This document shows positions 8,750-16,738 of a stretch of 64,000 nucleotides of DNA, piece after piece; positions within the stretch are counted from its first letter, which is position 1, and each line of letters begins with the position of its first letter. A program made the translations under genes and the position numbers. Origin of the DNA: an uncultured Flavobacterium sp. (GTDB lineage: Bacteria > Bacteroidota > Bacteroidia > Flavobacteriales > Flavobacteriaceae); assembly GCA_934636265.1 (NCBI GenBank), contig CAKUAD010000003.1, positions 26,308 through 90,307 of the forward strand, written 5' to 3'. The notes beneath the pieces are model-generated. The model had not been told where the DNA came from. It ran no database searches and saw only the letters and a program-made list of their open reading frames with translations.

Positions 8750-8768
8750 CATTCCTTTTATTTTTGTC

Positions 8769-9602
8769 TTAATTTTTAGACAGATTTTTCATTTCCTTTT
8801 CAATCATATCGTAAAACTGATCGATTTTTGGCATGACAACGATACGCGTGCGACGGTTGGTCTGACGGTTGTCGGCGGTGTTGTTTTCAACCAGTGGAAT
8901 GTGTTCGCCACGTCCGGCGGCAATCATCTGTTTTGACGGAATACCCAGTTCTTCAAGTACCCGGATGATAGAAGTTGAACGCTTGACCGACAAATCCCAG
9001 TTGTCGAGCAGTACACCGTTTGATTTGTAGGGAACATTGTCAGTATGGCCCTCGACCATGCACTCAAAGTCAGGCTTGCTCTTGATCACCTTGGCCACTT
9101 TGCCCAGAACGGTCTTGGCATTTTCGCTTACTACGTAGCTTCCGCTTTTAAATAATAGCTTGTCTGAAATTGAAATAAACACAACGCCTTTCTCAACATT
9201 CACCTGAATGTCCGGATCATTGATGCCCACCGCCGATTTCATACTCGAAACCAAAGCCAGGGTAACACTGTCCTTCTTGGTGAGTGCGTCCTGCAGGCGT
9301 GAAATCTTAAGGTCCTTTTCCTTCATGCTTTCCAGGGCTTTTTCAATATTTTGGGCGCCCTTTGCAGTAAGCGTGGTCATGTTGCCCATATTGTTGATCA
9401 GATCCTGGTTGTTCTTCTTAAGATAGTCAACCTGACCGAGCAGTGTTTCTTTTTCAGCCAGACAGGTATTCAGTTTGACGGTGGCTGTATTTAATAGGTC
9501 TTGTATCTCTTTGCTTTTTGCCTCACATTCAGCGAGCTTTTTCTTTGTGCCGCATGAAGCCAGAAGGGCTACGGCAGATAATGTCAATAGAATACGTTTC
9601 AT
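8769..9602 (-). CDS. OmpA family lipoprotein (peptidoglycan-binding)
   Basis: 277 residues. The N-terminus MKRILLTLSAVALLASCGTKKK is a lipoprotein signal with lipobox LLAS-C17. Residues about 20-120 are a coiled coil rich in K, E, L and Q. The C-terminal half is an OmpA-like domain with GHTDNVPYKS, WDLSVKRS and GRGEHIPL, which binds diaminopimelate in peptidoglycan. The ATG at 9602 gives the shortest complete lipoprotein signal. The likely role is tethering the envelope to the cell wall, as in Pal or MotB-like proteins. It has its own promoter and a downstream terminator. Confidence 0.92.
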   Translation of the reverse strand: MKRILLTLSAVALLASCGTKKKLAECEAKSKEIQDLLNTATVKLNTCLAEKETLLGQVDYLKKNNQDLINNMGNMTTLTAKGAQNIEKALESMKEKDLKISRLQDALTKKDSVTLALVSSMKSAVGINDPDIQVNVEKGVVFISISDKLLFKSGSYVVSENAKTVLGKVAKVIKSKPDFECMVEGHTDNVPYKSNGVLLDNWDLSVKRSTSIIRVLEELGIPSKQMIAAGRGEHIPLVENNTADNRQTNRRTRIVVMPKIDQFYDMIEKEMKNLSKN

Positions 9603-9625
9603 ATTACTTGAATTTGAGTATGTCA

Positions 9626-9633
9626 CAAATTTA
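9626..9633 (-). promoter_or_regulatory. Promoter TAAATTTG with TTG at -33
   Basis: Perfect -7 element on the minus strand, with TTG at 9657-9655 (21-nt spacing), 23 nt upstream of the OmpA lipoprotein ATG. Confidence 0.75.
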
Positions 9634-9833
9634 ACATTTGCATCACGACAGCCACAAGCTTCACGGCTTAAACTATTGTTAAAAATAGGAGCAGGGCGTA
9701 AGGTTCAGGCAAGATTAAATTAATTGGGAGCCCTTTTATTCCAAACTTATACATTTACGGCGTGATGGAATCCGCTTTGGTTAATTAGACCACCTCTGGC
9801 ATGTTCAATGTTAACTGTTGGACCGCTAATTCT

Positions 9834-10820
9834 TCATCCAAACTTTTTCTTCCCGTTTACAAAATACCGCCAAACAATACTTTGCACTTTAAAAAAGTCC
9901 AGTCGTTGGTAGCAATCGCGTTGTTTGTATACGGTGACAAAAGATGAATAAAAAGAAATATGCGCGTTAAAGACGGCTGCAAAATGTTGGAATTTGCCCA
10001 AGAACAAAAATCTGAGCGCGGCCAATCCATCCAGAATCATTCGGAAAAAAAGCGTAACGGCCAGTTTGTTTTTAGGCAGATTCTTGGTCAACATAAAAAG
10101 CGAATTCCTGAAATTGAGATAGGCTTTTTGCGGATGCTGCTCGTTTAGCGTGGCGCCGCCTACATGGTAAACCGTCGATTGCCCGCAGTAAAACGCTTTG
10201 TAATTCCGGTTATAGGCGCGCCAGCACAGATCAATTTCCTCCATGTGTGCAAAAAAACGGCTATCAAACCCGCCCAGATTCCTAAAAACTTCCTTGCGGA
10301 TAACCATGCACGCGCCCGACGCCCAGAAAACGGGAACGCTGTCGTCGTATTGGCCGTTGTCGGTTTCAACCGTTTCAAAAACGCGTCCGCGGCAAAACGG
10401 ATAGCCGTACCGGTCGATAAATCCTCCACCGGCGCCTGCATATTCAAAACGTTGCTTGTTTTTGTAATCCAATATTTTGGGCTGTACGATGGCAATGTCC
10501 GGATTCGATTCGAGCAGTGTCAACATCGGCGCCAGCCAACTTTGCGTCACTTCGACATCCGAGTTGACCAGTGCGTAAATGTCTTCTTCAACAAATCGGA
10601 GCGCCTCGTTGTAACCTTGCGCAAAGCCAAAATTCTGGGTGTTCCTGATCACGCGGACCATCGGGAAACGCAACCTGAGCATTTCCACCGATAAATCGTC
10701 GGAAGCATTATCGGCCACATAAACCGTTGCCTCGGGCGAAAAGCGCACTACCGAGGGCAAAAATTTCTCGAGCAGTGAAACACCATTCCAGTTAAGGATG
10801 ACCACAGCCACTTTTTTCAT
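9834..10820 (-). CDS. Glycosyltransferase family 2 (rhamnosyltransferase-like)
   Basis: 328 residues with a GT-A fold. The N-terminus VAVVILNWNG is the nucleotide-sugar binding strand, DNASDD follows, and the metal-binding DXD equivalent is VNSDVEV at about 88-94. WASGACMVIRKEVF and GGFDSRFFAHMEEIDLCWR are typical of inverting GT2 enzymes that extend surface glycans. No membrane segments are evident. The ATG overlaps the stop of the upstream gene as ATGA, so both are translated from one mRNA. The acceptor is unknown. About 230 nt downstream, up to the OmpA start at 9602, contain only the OmpA promoter. Confidence 0.92.
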   Translation of the reverse strand: MKKVAVVILNWNGVSLLEKFLPSVVRFSPEATVYVADNASDDLSVEMLRLRFPMVRVIRNTQNFGFAQGYNEALRFVEEDIYALVNSDVEVTQSWLAPMLTLLESNPDIAIVQPKILDYKNKQRFEYAGAGGGFIDRYGYPFCRGRVFETVETDNGQYDDSVPVFWASGACMVIRKEVFRNLGGFDSRFFAHMEEIDLCWRAYNRNYKAFYCGQSTVYHVGGATLNEQHPQKAYLNFRNSLFMLTKNLPKNKLAVTLFFRMILDGLAALRFLFLGKFQHFAAVFNAHISFYSSFVTVYKQRDCYQRLDFFKVQSIVWRYFVNGKKKFG

Positions 10821-11272
10821 AGTTCCGGTTTTTGGTAATCAGGAAGTTCCGTTAGAAAATCGTACCGCTCCAATTGGGCGTTAATTTGGCAAAAATAATG
10901 TTGCAGTCCGTTGGTCACCATAAGGTACTTGGCGTTGAGTGTCATGTTGTAGCGCGCGATCTGGTCAAATGTTTGCTGCGAAATCCCGACCACCGGCGCC
11001 TTGCATTCGACAATGATCAAAATGTTTCCGTCGCGGTCAAAAACCACTATGTCGTATCGCTTGGAAAGTCCGTTCACTTTGAGCATTTTCTCGACGCTGA
11101 CGTGCTGGCGCGGATATTTTTTATGGTGGATAAGATAGTGAACCACATGTTGCCGCACCCATTCCTCGGGCGTGAGGACTACGTATTTTTTCCGGATGAT
11201 GTCAAACGCGGCCGTCTTTCCGTCTACGGGCAAAAGTTTAAGGGAACACGGCGGAAAATCGAGCGCTTGCAT
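10817..11272 (-). CDS. PD-(D/E)xK nuclease-like protein related to the HsdR N-terminal domain
   Basis: 151 residues. The core reads YDIVVFDRDGNILIIVECKAP, a D-Xn-ExK arrangement of the PD-(D/E)xK nuclease fold, preceded by the PEEWVRQHVVHYLI helix common to type I restriction HsdR N-terminal domains. No motor domain, methylase or specificity subunit is nearby, so it is not a restriction system. It overlaps the GT2 gene by 4 nt and is divergent from holA. In my recollection this position next to holA is conserved in flavobacteria, suggesting a housekeeping role in DNA metabolism. Confidence 0.82.
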   Translation of the reverse strand: MQALDFPPCSLKLLPVDGKTAAFDIIRKKYVVLTPEEWVRQHVVHYLIHHKKYPRQHVSVEKMLKVNGLSKRYDIVVFDRDGNILIIVECKAPVVGISQQTFDQIARYNMTLNAKYLMVTNGLQHYFCQINAQLERYDFLTELPDYQKPEL

Positions 11273-11363
11273 GGGTCAAAGGTAAAAAATACAAGCGGTT
11301 TTGGCGTCACTTTTTTTGATGCCATCCACGCCATTTTTTATTGTGCAAGGCGGTCAAAAGCTG

Positions 11364-11371
11364 TACTTTTG
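11364..11371 (+). promoter_or_regulatory. Promoter TACTTTTG with TTG at -33 for holA
   Basis: Perfect -7 box with TTG at 11341-11343 (20-nt spacing). Only 6 nt separate it from the ATG at 11378, suggesting a leaderless or very short leader. Confidence 0.75.
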
Positions 11372-11377
11372 GGCTTG

Positions 11378-12373
11378 ATGAAAGAACTGAAAACCATTAT
11401 CGACGACATCAAGGCAGGGCGCATCAGCCCCATCTATGCACTAATGGGGGAGGAGCCTTATTATATTGACCGTTTAACCGAGTTTATTGAGGAAAACATC
11501 CTGACACCCGACGAGAAAGGATTCAATTTTACAGTCATGTACGGGCCTGATTCATCCGTCGAGGAGATTGAACTGACATGCAAACGCTATCCGATGATGG
11601 CCGAGAGACAAGTGGTCATCGTAAGGGAGGCACAACAATTGAAACAAATTGACAATCTTGCTGTTTATGCCGCCAAGCCTACGCCATCGACAGTCTTGGT
11701 TTTGGCACACAAATACAAATCCATCGACAAGCGAAAGGTTCTGTATAAAACGATAAAGGAGACGGGTGTTGTTTTTGAAAGCAAATCACCCTCCGACAGG
11801 GAAATCCCTGATTTTATCGAACGAACGGCCACACTGCACGGCTTTAAAATGGATGCCAAAGCCATAAAATTCATGTTTGAATGTATGGGTAACAACCTGA
11901 GCCGTATTGCCAAGGAGATTGAAAAGTTTGACATGGCTTTACCCAAGGGCGCGTCAATTACCATCAAGGATATCGAAGAGCAGGTAGGGATGAACAAGGA
12001 TTTCACCATCTTTGAGTTTGTTAGGGCCTTAGGAGCTAAAGATGCGACAAAGGCCTATAAGATCGGACAGTACTTTGTCAAATCAAAGGAACACTCCATC
12101 CACAGCACGCTGCCGTTGGTTGCCAATCATTTTACAAGGGTTTTGGCCTATCACGGGCTTAAGGACAAATCAAAAGGGGCGGTGGCTTCCAGCTTGGGGA
12201 TACCGCCATTTGCCGTCGATGAAATCGCATCAAGTGCGCAACACTACCCTATGAAAACCGTCAGCAAAATTGTTGGCGGTCTGCGCCAGATCGACCTTAA
12301 GGGAAAAGGTGTAGACGCATCACTTGATTTTGAGGAACTTCTTAAAGAACTCTACATCCTGACTTTGAACTGA
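11378..12373 (+). CDS. holA: DNA polymerase III subunit delta
   Basis: 331 residues. Delta opens the sliding clamp within the clamp loader. The N-terminus KELKTIIDDIKAGRISPIYA followed by LMGEEPYYIDRL is the family signature, and NNLSRIAKEIEKF plus the C-terminal collar helices (FVRALGAKDATKAYKIGQYF) fit HolA. No intact Walker A is present, as expected for delta. The start follows a consensus promoter closely. The gene ends before a hairpin shared with the convergent unknown at 12546. Confidence 0.94.
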   Translation: MKELKTIIDDIKAGRISPIYALMGEEPYYIDRLTEFIEENILTPDEKGFNFTVMYGPDSSVEEIELTCKRYPMMAERQVVIVREAQQLKQIDNLAVYAAKPTPSTVLVLAHKYKSIDKRKVLYKTIKETGVVFESKSPSDREIPDFIERTATLHGFKMDAKAIKFMFECMGNNLSRIAKEIEKFDMALPKGASITIKDIEEQVGMNKDFTIFEFVRALGAKDATKAYKIGQYFVKSKEHSIHSTLPLVANHFTRVLAYHGLKDKSKGAVASSLGIPPFAVDEIASSAQHYPMKTVSKIVGGLRQIDLKGKGVDASLDFEELLKELYILTLN

Positions 12374-12510
12374 AATTTTTGTAAGATAGAACGTTAATTA
12401 TATAATGGTTAACAAACCTCCGGCGCTAATTTTACGTAACACTCCAAGCACCGATTAGAAAACCCATGCTAGCATGATTTTTCATGATTGATTGGTTACT
12501 TGGTTAGTTG

Positions 12511-12540
12511 AGAAGCGGCATTAGCAATAGTGCCGTTTCT
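12511..12540. terminator. Bidirectional hairpin terminator
   Basis: AGAAGCGGCA / TGCCGTTTCT stem with one G-U pair and a 10-nt loop, followed by TGTTTTT. It lies between convergent holA and the gene ending at 12546. Confidence 0.75.
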
Positions 12541-12545
12541 TGTTT

Positions 12546-13280
12546 TTACTGCGGTGTGTGGATGTTAAACGGCAGCGCGGTTGATCCCGGTTGATAATAC
12601 CTCGTTCCGGAATGCGGAGAAACAACAGCTCCCTGTATCACCTTGTAGTTCGGCTTCGGGATTTGCACTCTCATTTTGTTTGAAGTTTTCGCAAGAAGTT
12701 TTCGCGTGGATCGATGGACGTTATTTTCATCGTACATATGTTGCTCCACCAAGGTTCCATTGGGGATGCCACCGCGCGTCAGCCAGATTTCCATAGCCGT
12801 GGGTTGCCACAATAAAGGCAAAGCAGGCCCGGGTTCAAAAAACATGATGGCCGAATAAAGCTTCTTCTTTTTGATTCTTTTGGGTTTGGTTGAAAAAAAA
12901 CGCACGTATTTTAGCGCTCGTCCGTTTAAAACCGTATCCCCAATGGGTGAAAAGGCATAATTGTTTCGCTGATATTTGTAAGGATTGCCAGCAACAAAAG
13001 TCTCATTGAAAATTAATGTTCCGTCTGACCTGTAACCCTTTTTTCCCCGCGACCACCGCTTATCGTAATGTACAAAATAAAGGTTATACTGCAGGGTTTC
13101 GTTGGCGTAGTGGACAATGTGATAAAGATTGTCTGCGGAATTCACATAGTATTTTTCAAGCCTGTTTGCGTTAGGCTTGTCGTGAACTATAATTTCATAT
13201 TCCATGCAAACGTCAAACGAATAAACATCCTGAGCATTTGCGACGGCGGCCATCAACAGTATCAGTAAAAAGCGATTCAT
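12546..13280 (-). CDS. Secreted protein of unknown function
   Basis: 244 residues with a signal peptide (MNRFLLILLMAAVANAQ, cleavage near residue 17). The mature part is rich in aromatic and basic residues (FFSTKPKRIKKKKLYS), with DGTLIFNETF and GRALKYVRFF, in the style of periplasmic beta-rich proteins such as GLPGLI-type families, but I do not recognise a named domain. It overlaps the upstream gene by 4 nt (ATGA), so it is probably co-transcribed with it. No sorting domain is present. Confidence 0.8.
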   Translation of the reverse strand: MNRFLLILLMAAVANAQDVYSFDVCMEYEIIVHDKPNANRLEKYYVNSADNLYHIVHYANETLQYNLYFVHYDKRWSRGKKGYRSDGTLIFNETFVAGNPYKYQRNNYAFSPIGDTVLNGRALKYVRFFSTKPKRIKKKKLYSAIMFFEPGPALPLLWQPTAMEIWLTRGGIPNGTLVEQHMYDENNVHRSTRKLLAKTSNKMRVQIPKPNYKVIQGAVVSPHSGTRYYQPGSTALPFNIHTPQ

Positions 13281-13801
13281 TTGGTTTTCTCACCGACAAA
13301 ATAATCAGACTGCGATTTAAAGAGCACGTTAAACGTCGTCAAACTTCCATAAATACGCGTAATGTACTGCTGAAGTTCTACCTTTTCCCCGTCCGACAGG
13401 TTGCTGGCGTTGATTTTTTGCTCCATCACGCGCAAGCGGTCGCGGACCATGACAATTTTGTGAAAAAACGTATCAATGGGAACCTCCTTGCCCTGAACGC
13501 CCTGTTGTCCGGGTTCAAGCACAAGCGATCCGCCCTTCCATTTGTCGGCGATGGGCGTCGGCGGGGTGATGTCGGTCCAGCGTTGCAGCAAGTTCTTAAG
13601 TGTTTTTTCCACATCGTACAGACTGATCGTATCCACCTCATTTTCAGACGCTTCAATCACCTCGAACTCACTGTCCAGTTCAATGGTTTCAAGGCCTTTG
13701 TCAATAAAGGTCACCCAATAATCGGTTGAACTTACGTTGGTAATGACTCCCTTTCCAAATTCAGGGTGGTTGATGCGTGATCCGATGCCGAGTAATTTCA
13801 T
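13277..13801 (-). CDS. Cytosolic protein with SH3/Tudor-like N-terminal domain, unknown function
   Basis: 174 residues. Residues 1-55 (LGIGSRINHPEFGKGVITNV) match the HPxFGxGxV pattern of small beta-barrel domains at the C-terminus of PcrA/UvrD and in CarD-like proteins, including the copy in the helicase at 5.5-7.8 kb. The rest is acidic then helical (MVRDRLRVMEQKINASNLSD). The ATG at 13801 starts the beta-barrel directly. It is the first gene of a two-gene unit with the secreted protein at 12546. A role in contacting RNA polymerase or nucleic acid is inference only. Confidence 0.78.
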   Translation of the reverse strand: MKLLGIGSRINHPEFGKGVITNVSSTDYWVTFIDKGLETIELDSEFEVIEASENEVDTISLYDVEKTLKNLLQRWTDITPPTPIADKWKGGSLVLEPGQQGVQGKEVPIDTFFHKIVMVRDRLRVMEQKINASNLSDGEKVELQQYITRIYGSLTTFNVLFKSQSDYFVGEKTK

Positions 13802-13900
13802 TTTTTCGTTTTGGGCTAAAATAATCCAAAGCGTTAAAACGTGCAAGCCTTAATCAAATTAGCTCCGTTGGTAAAATCTGCGTATCTTAGGGTAAATGTT

Positions 13901-15118
13901 ATGCAGATGAGATACGCGCTAATTTTACTCTTGGTTTTTTTTATCGGATGCAAGCAAAAGCCTGATAGGCCAAAACACATTTCTGTAACCGATGCGTTTC
14001 CACCAGTTGAAACCGAGCCCGCCAACACTGATTACCCTCCGGCGTTTAAAGGCCAGACCCGAGTTGCTGGCGTAAAAACCCGCACATCGATTACGCACAA
14101 GATTATCACCAAAGATCTTTCGCGTCCCTGGGGCATGGCGCTTATGCCCGATGGCAACCTGCTTGTCACGCAAAAGGAGGGCACCATGAAAATTGTAACG
14201 CCTGCCGGAGAGCTTTCGGCAGATATTACCGGACTTCCCAAGGTGGATTCGCGCGGCCAGGGTGGTCTTCTTGATGTAGCGCTCGACCCTGATTTTCAAA
14301 CCAACGGATTGATTTACTGGACATTTTCAGAACCGCAACCCGGCGGAAACCTTACCGCGGTGGGCAAGGGTGTGTTTGACGTCGATGCGCTCAAGGTACA
14401 CAATGTCAAAGTGATTTTCCGGGCTACCCCGGCCTATGACGGAACCTTGCACTACGGTTCGCGCCTGGTGTTCGCACCCGACGGCAACTTGTTTGTTTCC
14501 ACCGGCGAACGCTCGGACAAGGAAACGCGTCAGCAGGCACAGGATCTCAAATCCGGTCTTGGCAAAATTTTCCGAATCACGCCCGACGGTGCGCCCGCGC
14601 CGGGAAATCCCACGTTTAAACAAGCCATGCCGGGAATTTACAGTTACGGCCACCGCAATCCGCAAGGCCTGGCGCTGCATCCGCAAACCGGAGCGCTCTG
14701 GAGTGCCGAGTTTGGACCCATGGGCGGCGACGAACTCAACCTGATCCAGCCCGGAAAGAATTACGGCTGGCCAACCATTACTTATGGTGTCGAATACAGT
14801 GGCGATGCCATCAGTAACAAGGCAACCCGGCGTGAAGGCATGGAACAGCCCGTGTATTACTGGGATCCGGTATTGTCGCCCAGCGGGATGGTATTTTACA
14901 CCTCTGACGCCATTCCTGAATGGAAAAATAATCTTTTTATAGGAGGCTTGAGCAGCAATCACATTTGCCGTGTGGTCATCCGCGACAACCGCGTCGTGGG
15001 CGAGGAGCGCCTCCTGGCAAACGAGTTTCAGCGTTTCCGCGATGTGTCGATGGCGGCAAACGGCGGACTTTACGCCATCACCGACGATGGAAGACTTTAC
15101 TGGATTGGAAAAAAATGA
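13901..15118 (+). CDS. PQQ-dependent sugar dehydrogenase-like lipoprotein (soluble GDH family)
   Basis: 405 residues starting at the ATG at 13901 (a second ATG at 13907 is equally possible). A hydrophobic stretch LILLLVFFIGC gives a lipobox. The rest is a six-bladed beta-propeller of the glucose/sorbosone dehydrogenase family, with RPWGMALMPDGNLLVTQKEG, YGHRNPQGLALHP and the Ca/PQQ loop region SAEFGPMGGDELN and GKNYGWP. It likely oxidises aldose sugars in the periplasm with PQQ. No PQQ synthesis genes are in the window. Confidence 0.88.
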   Translation: MQMRYALILLLVFFIGCKQKPDRPKHISVTDAFPPVETEPANTDYPPAFKGQTRVAGVKTRTSITHKIITKDLSRPWGMALMPDGNLLVTQKEGTMKIVTPAGELSADITGLPKVDSRGQGGLLDVALDPDFQTNGLIYWTFSEPQPGGNLTAVGKGVFDVDALKVHNVKVIFRATPAYDGTLHYGSRLVFAPDGNLFVSTGERSDKETRQQAQDLKSGLGKIFRITPDGAPAPGNPTFKQAMPGIYSYGHRNPQGLALHPQTGALWSAEFGPMGGDELNLIQPGKNYGWPTITYGVEYSGDAISNKATRREGMEQPVYYWDPVLSPSGMVFYTSDAIPEWKNNLFIGGLSSNHICRVVIRDNRVVGEERLLANEFQRFRDVSMAANGGLYAITDDGRLYWIGKK

Positions 15119-15256
15119 AAAGGTCAAACGCCGGAATTAGAATTGTCCGGTTTTAATTCAACAACCTATAAAACAATGTTATAACAGTAATAATGCCGCG
15201 TTAATATGATGCGTTGTTTGGTGGTTGATGCCGAAATTTGTTTAAAATCGGCTATT

Positions 15257-15613
15257 ATGAAAACGCTGTTTCTTATGTTGATGCTTTGTGCGATAGCACA
15301 GGCTCAGGACAATCGGCCCAAATCTTCGCTTTCAGGGAAAATCACCGGTCGTGAAAGTATGACGGGCGCGCCTCATCCCATGTCGGGCATGACAAAAAAT
15401 CCGGCAATCAAAAAAACGACGGCTACACAGTCAACCACTACGGGAGCCAATTCGCCGGTAAAGACACTTTACGGCAAGAACAATGATGGTTCCAGCACGG
15501 GTACAACGGTTACCGGTAGTGGCGCGCCTAATTGGGTGGTTCCCAGGGAAGACGTATCGCCCAGCCCCGGTAACAAGGCCGGTGGTTGGATCGTAACCCC
15601 GCGACCCAGGTAG
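15257..15613 (+). CDS. Small secreted low-complexity protein
   Basis: 118 residues. The signal peptide MKTLFLMLMLCAIAQAQ is followed by a mature part rich in S, T, G, P and N (PHPMSGMTKNPAIKKTTATQ, NNDGSSTGTTVTGSG) and no predicted fold. The ATG at 15257 was chosen to begin at the signal. A near-match promoter (GAAATTTG) lies about 20 nt upstream. Function unknown. It could be an envelope or extracellular matrix protein. Confidence 0.7.
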   Translation: MKTLFLMLMLCAIAQAQDNRPKSSLSGKITGRESMTGAPHPMSGMTKNPAIKKTTATQSTTTGANSPVKTLYGKNNDGSSTGTTVTGSGAPNWVVPREDVSPSPGNKAGGWIVTPRPR

Positions 15614-15659
15614 GGTTTTAAAAATTATCCCGATATTTGCGCTCCAAAAACGACGCATT

Positions 15660-15845
15660 ATGGCCATGATGAACAAAAATACGGTTCTGGGTTGGGCAAC
15701 ATTTGTAATGACTATTATGGGCTTGCTGCTTGTGGCACTGGGCGCCTTTCGTTATGACGATGTGGCCGGCTGGGGATTTGGAGCTGTGGGCGTTGGGTTT
15801 CTTGCCAATGCCTGGGTGTTCAGCTCGCTTAAAGGACGCGTATAA
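15660..15845 (+). CDS. Two-helix membrane protein, CAL67264-like
   Basis: 61 residues: helix 1 around VLGWATFVMTIMGLLLVALGAF and helix 2 around GFGAVGVGFLANAWVF, ending SSLKGRV. Size and the WGFGAVGVGF motif match a small flavobacterial membrane family that I recall under the name CAL67264. The function is unknown. The start may also be the ATG at 15669 (MNKNTV). A hairpin terminator follows. Confidence 0.78.
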   Translation: MAMMNKNTVLGWATFVMTIMGLLLVALGAFRYDDVAGWGFGAVGVGFLANAWVFSSLKGRV

Positions 15846-15851
15846 AAACAA

Positions 15852-15879
15852 AAGGCCGCCGGAATCAACCAGCGGCCTT
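15852..15879. terminator. Hairpin terminator between convergent genes
   Basis: AAGGCCGC / GCGGCCTT perfect 8-bp stem with a 12-nt loop. T-run on the plus strand and A-run before it, so it can work both ways. Confidence 0.85.
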
Positions 15880-15897
15880 TTTTCAACCAAAAAAATA

Positions 15898-16569
15898 CTA
15901 GAACCTCATACCGACACCAAAGCCTAGCAGCAGCGGATCGATGTCAACCTTGGCCGGAATGGTAAGCCCGGGAGCCAGGTTTGATCCGTCAACCGATACA
16001 TCGGTGCTCAGGTACAATTTTTTCATGTCAAGGTTAAGGTAAAAATTATCCCACAGCTCAAGGTCAAATCCTATCTGGAATCCGTAGCCAAAAGCAGCGT
16101 CGTATGAAACGTCCTTAACCACCGGACCTTCATCAACCCCATAAAAAATCGTGTAGTTGACACCGGCACCTACATACGGCTTGAATACGTCGGCAATCGT
16201 TACGTGGTATTGCGCCATAAGCGTAGGAGGCAAAAGGTAAACACTCCCCAGGTCAATGTCGGCCGATGTTGGCCCGCCGATGGCCGAAATATCGGATCCT
16301 CTGGTCGACACGTCGTGTTTGGCCGTACCCAGAATGAGTTCGGCTGCAAAATTTTCAGTAAAATAGTACGTAATATCAAGTTCAGGAATAAAGGCGTTTG
16401 AGATGGCCACGTCGCCGCCAATGATATCGGGCTTACCAGCTTCAGACGGTATAACGGCGACACCGCGGGCGCGAATCTGCCAGCGTTTAAAATCGTCTTT
16501 AATTTCTTCCTGGGCGTTGGCCGTAAACATGACAGACATCAAGCCAACACCTAAAATCAACTTTTTCAT
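15898..16569 (-). CDS. OmpW family outer membrane beta-barrel protein
   Basis: 223 residues. The signal peptide MKKLILGVGLMSVMFTANAQ is followed by an 8-stranded barrel. RWQIRARGVAVIPSE, YYFTENFAAELILGTAKHDV, LLPPTLMAQYH and PYVGAGVNYTIFYG are OmpW hallmarks, and it ends in the aromatic GVGMRF needed for barrel insertion. OmpW proteins form channels for small hydrophobic molecules. It has its own promoter and shares a terminator with the convergent small membrane protein gene. Confidence 0.92.
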   Translation of the reverse strand: MKKLILGVGLMSVMFTANAQEEIKDDFKRWQIRARGVAVIPSEAGKPDIIGGDVAISNAFIPELDITYYFTENFAAELILGTAKHDVSTRGSDISAIGGPTSADIDLGSVYLLPPTLMAQYHVTIADVFKPYVGAGVNYTIFYGVDEGPVVKDVSYDAAFGYGFQIGFDLELWDNFYLNLDMKKLYLSTDVSVDGSNLAPGLTIPAKVDIDPLLLGFGVGMRF

Positions 16570-16594
16570 AAAGGATGTATTTGGTTTTACGAGT

Positions 16595-16602
16595 CAAAAT
16601 TA
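16595..16602 (-). promoter_or_regulatory. -7 promoter element (TAATTTTG) of the OmpW gene
   Basis: Perfect TAnnTTTG on the minus strand, 25 nt upstream of the ATG at 16569. Confidence 0.55.
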
Positions 16603-16711
16603 TGCTTAAAGCCCGGGCTGAAACCTGATTTAAATCATGCCATTTAAACGTATTTTCCTTTATTGTCGGGTAAAAAATCCGGTTGCCCTTTAGCGCGTGG
16701 CGGCATATACT

Positions 16712-16719
16712 TATCTTTG
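16712..16719 (+). promoter_or_regulatory. -7 promoter element (TATCTTTG) of ettA
   Basis: Perfect TAnnTTTG, 19 nt upstream of the ATG at 16739. Confidence 0.6.
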
Positions 16720-16738
16720 CGACACAAAATTTATAACC

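Noticed and set aside
10817..11272. A type I restriction system
   Set aside because: Only the HsdR N-terminal-like domain exists; no motor, methylase or specificity gene is adjacent.
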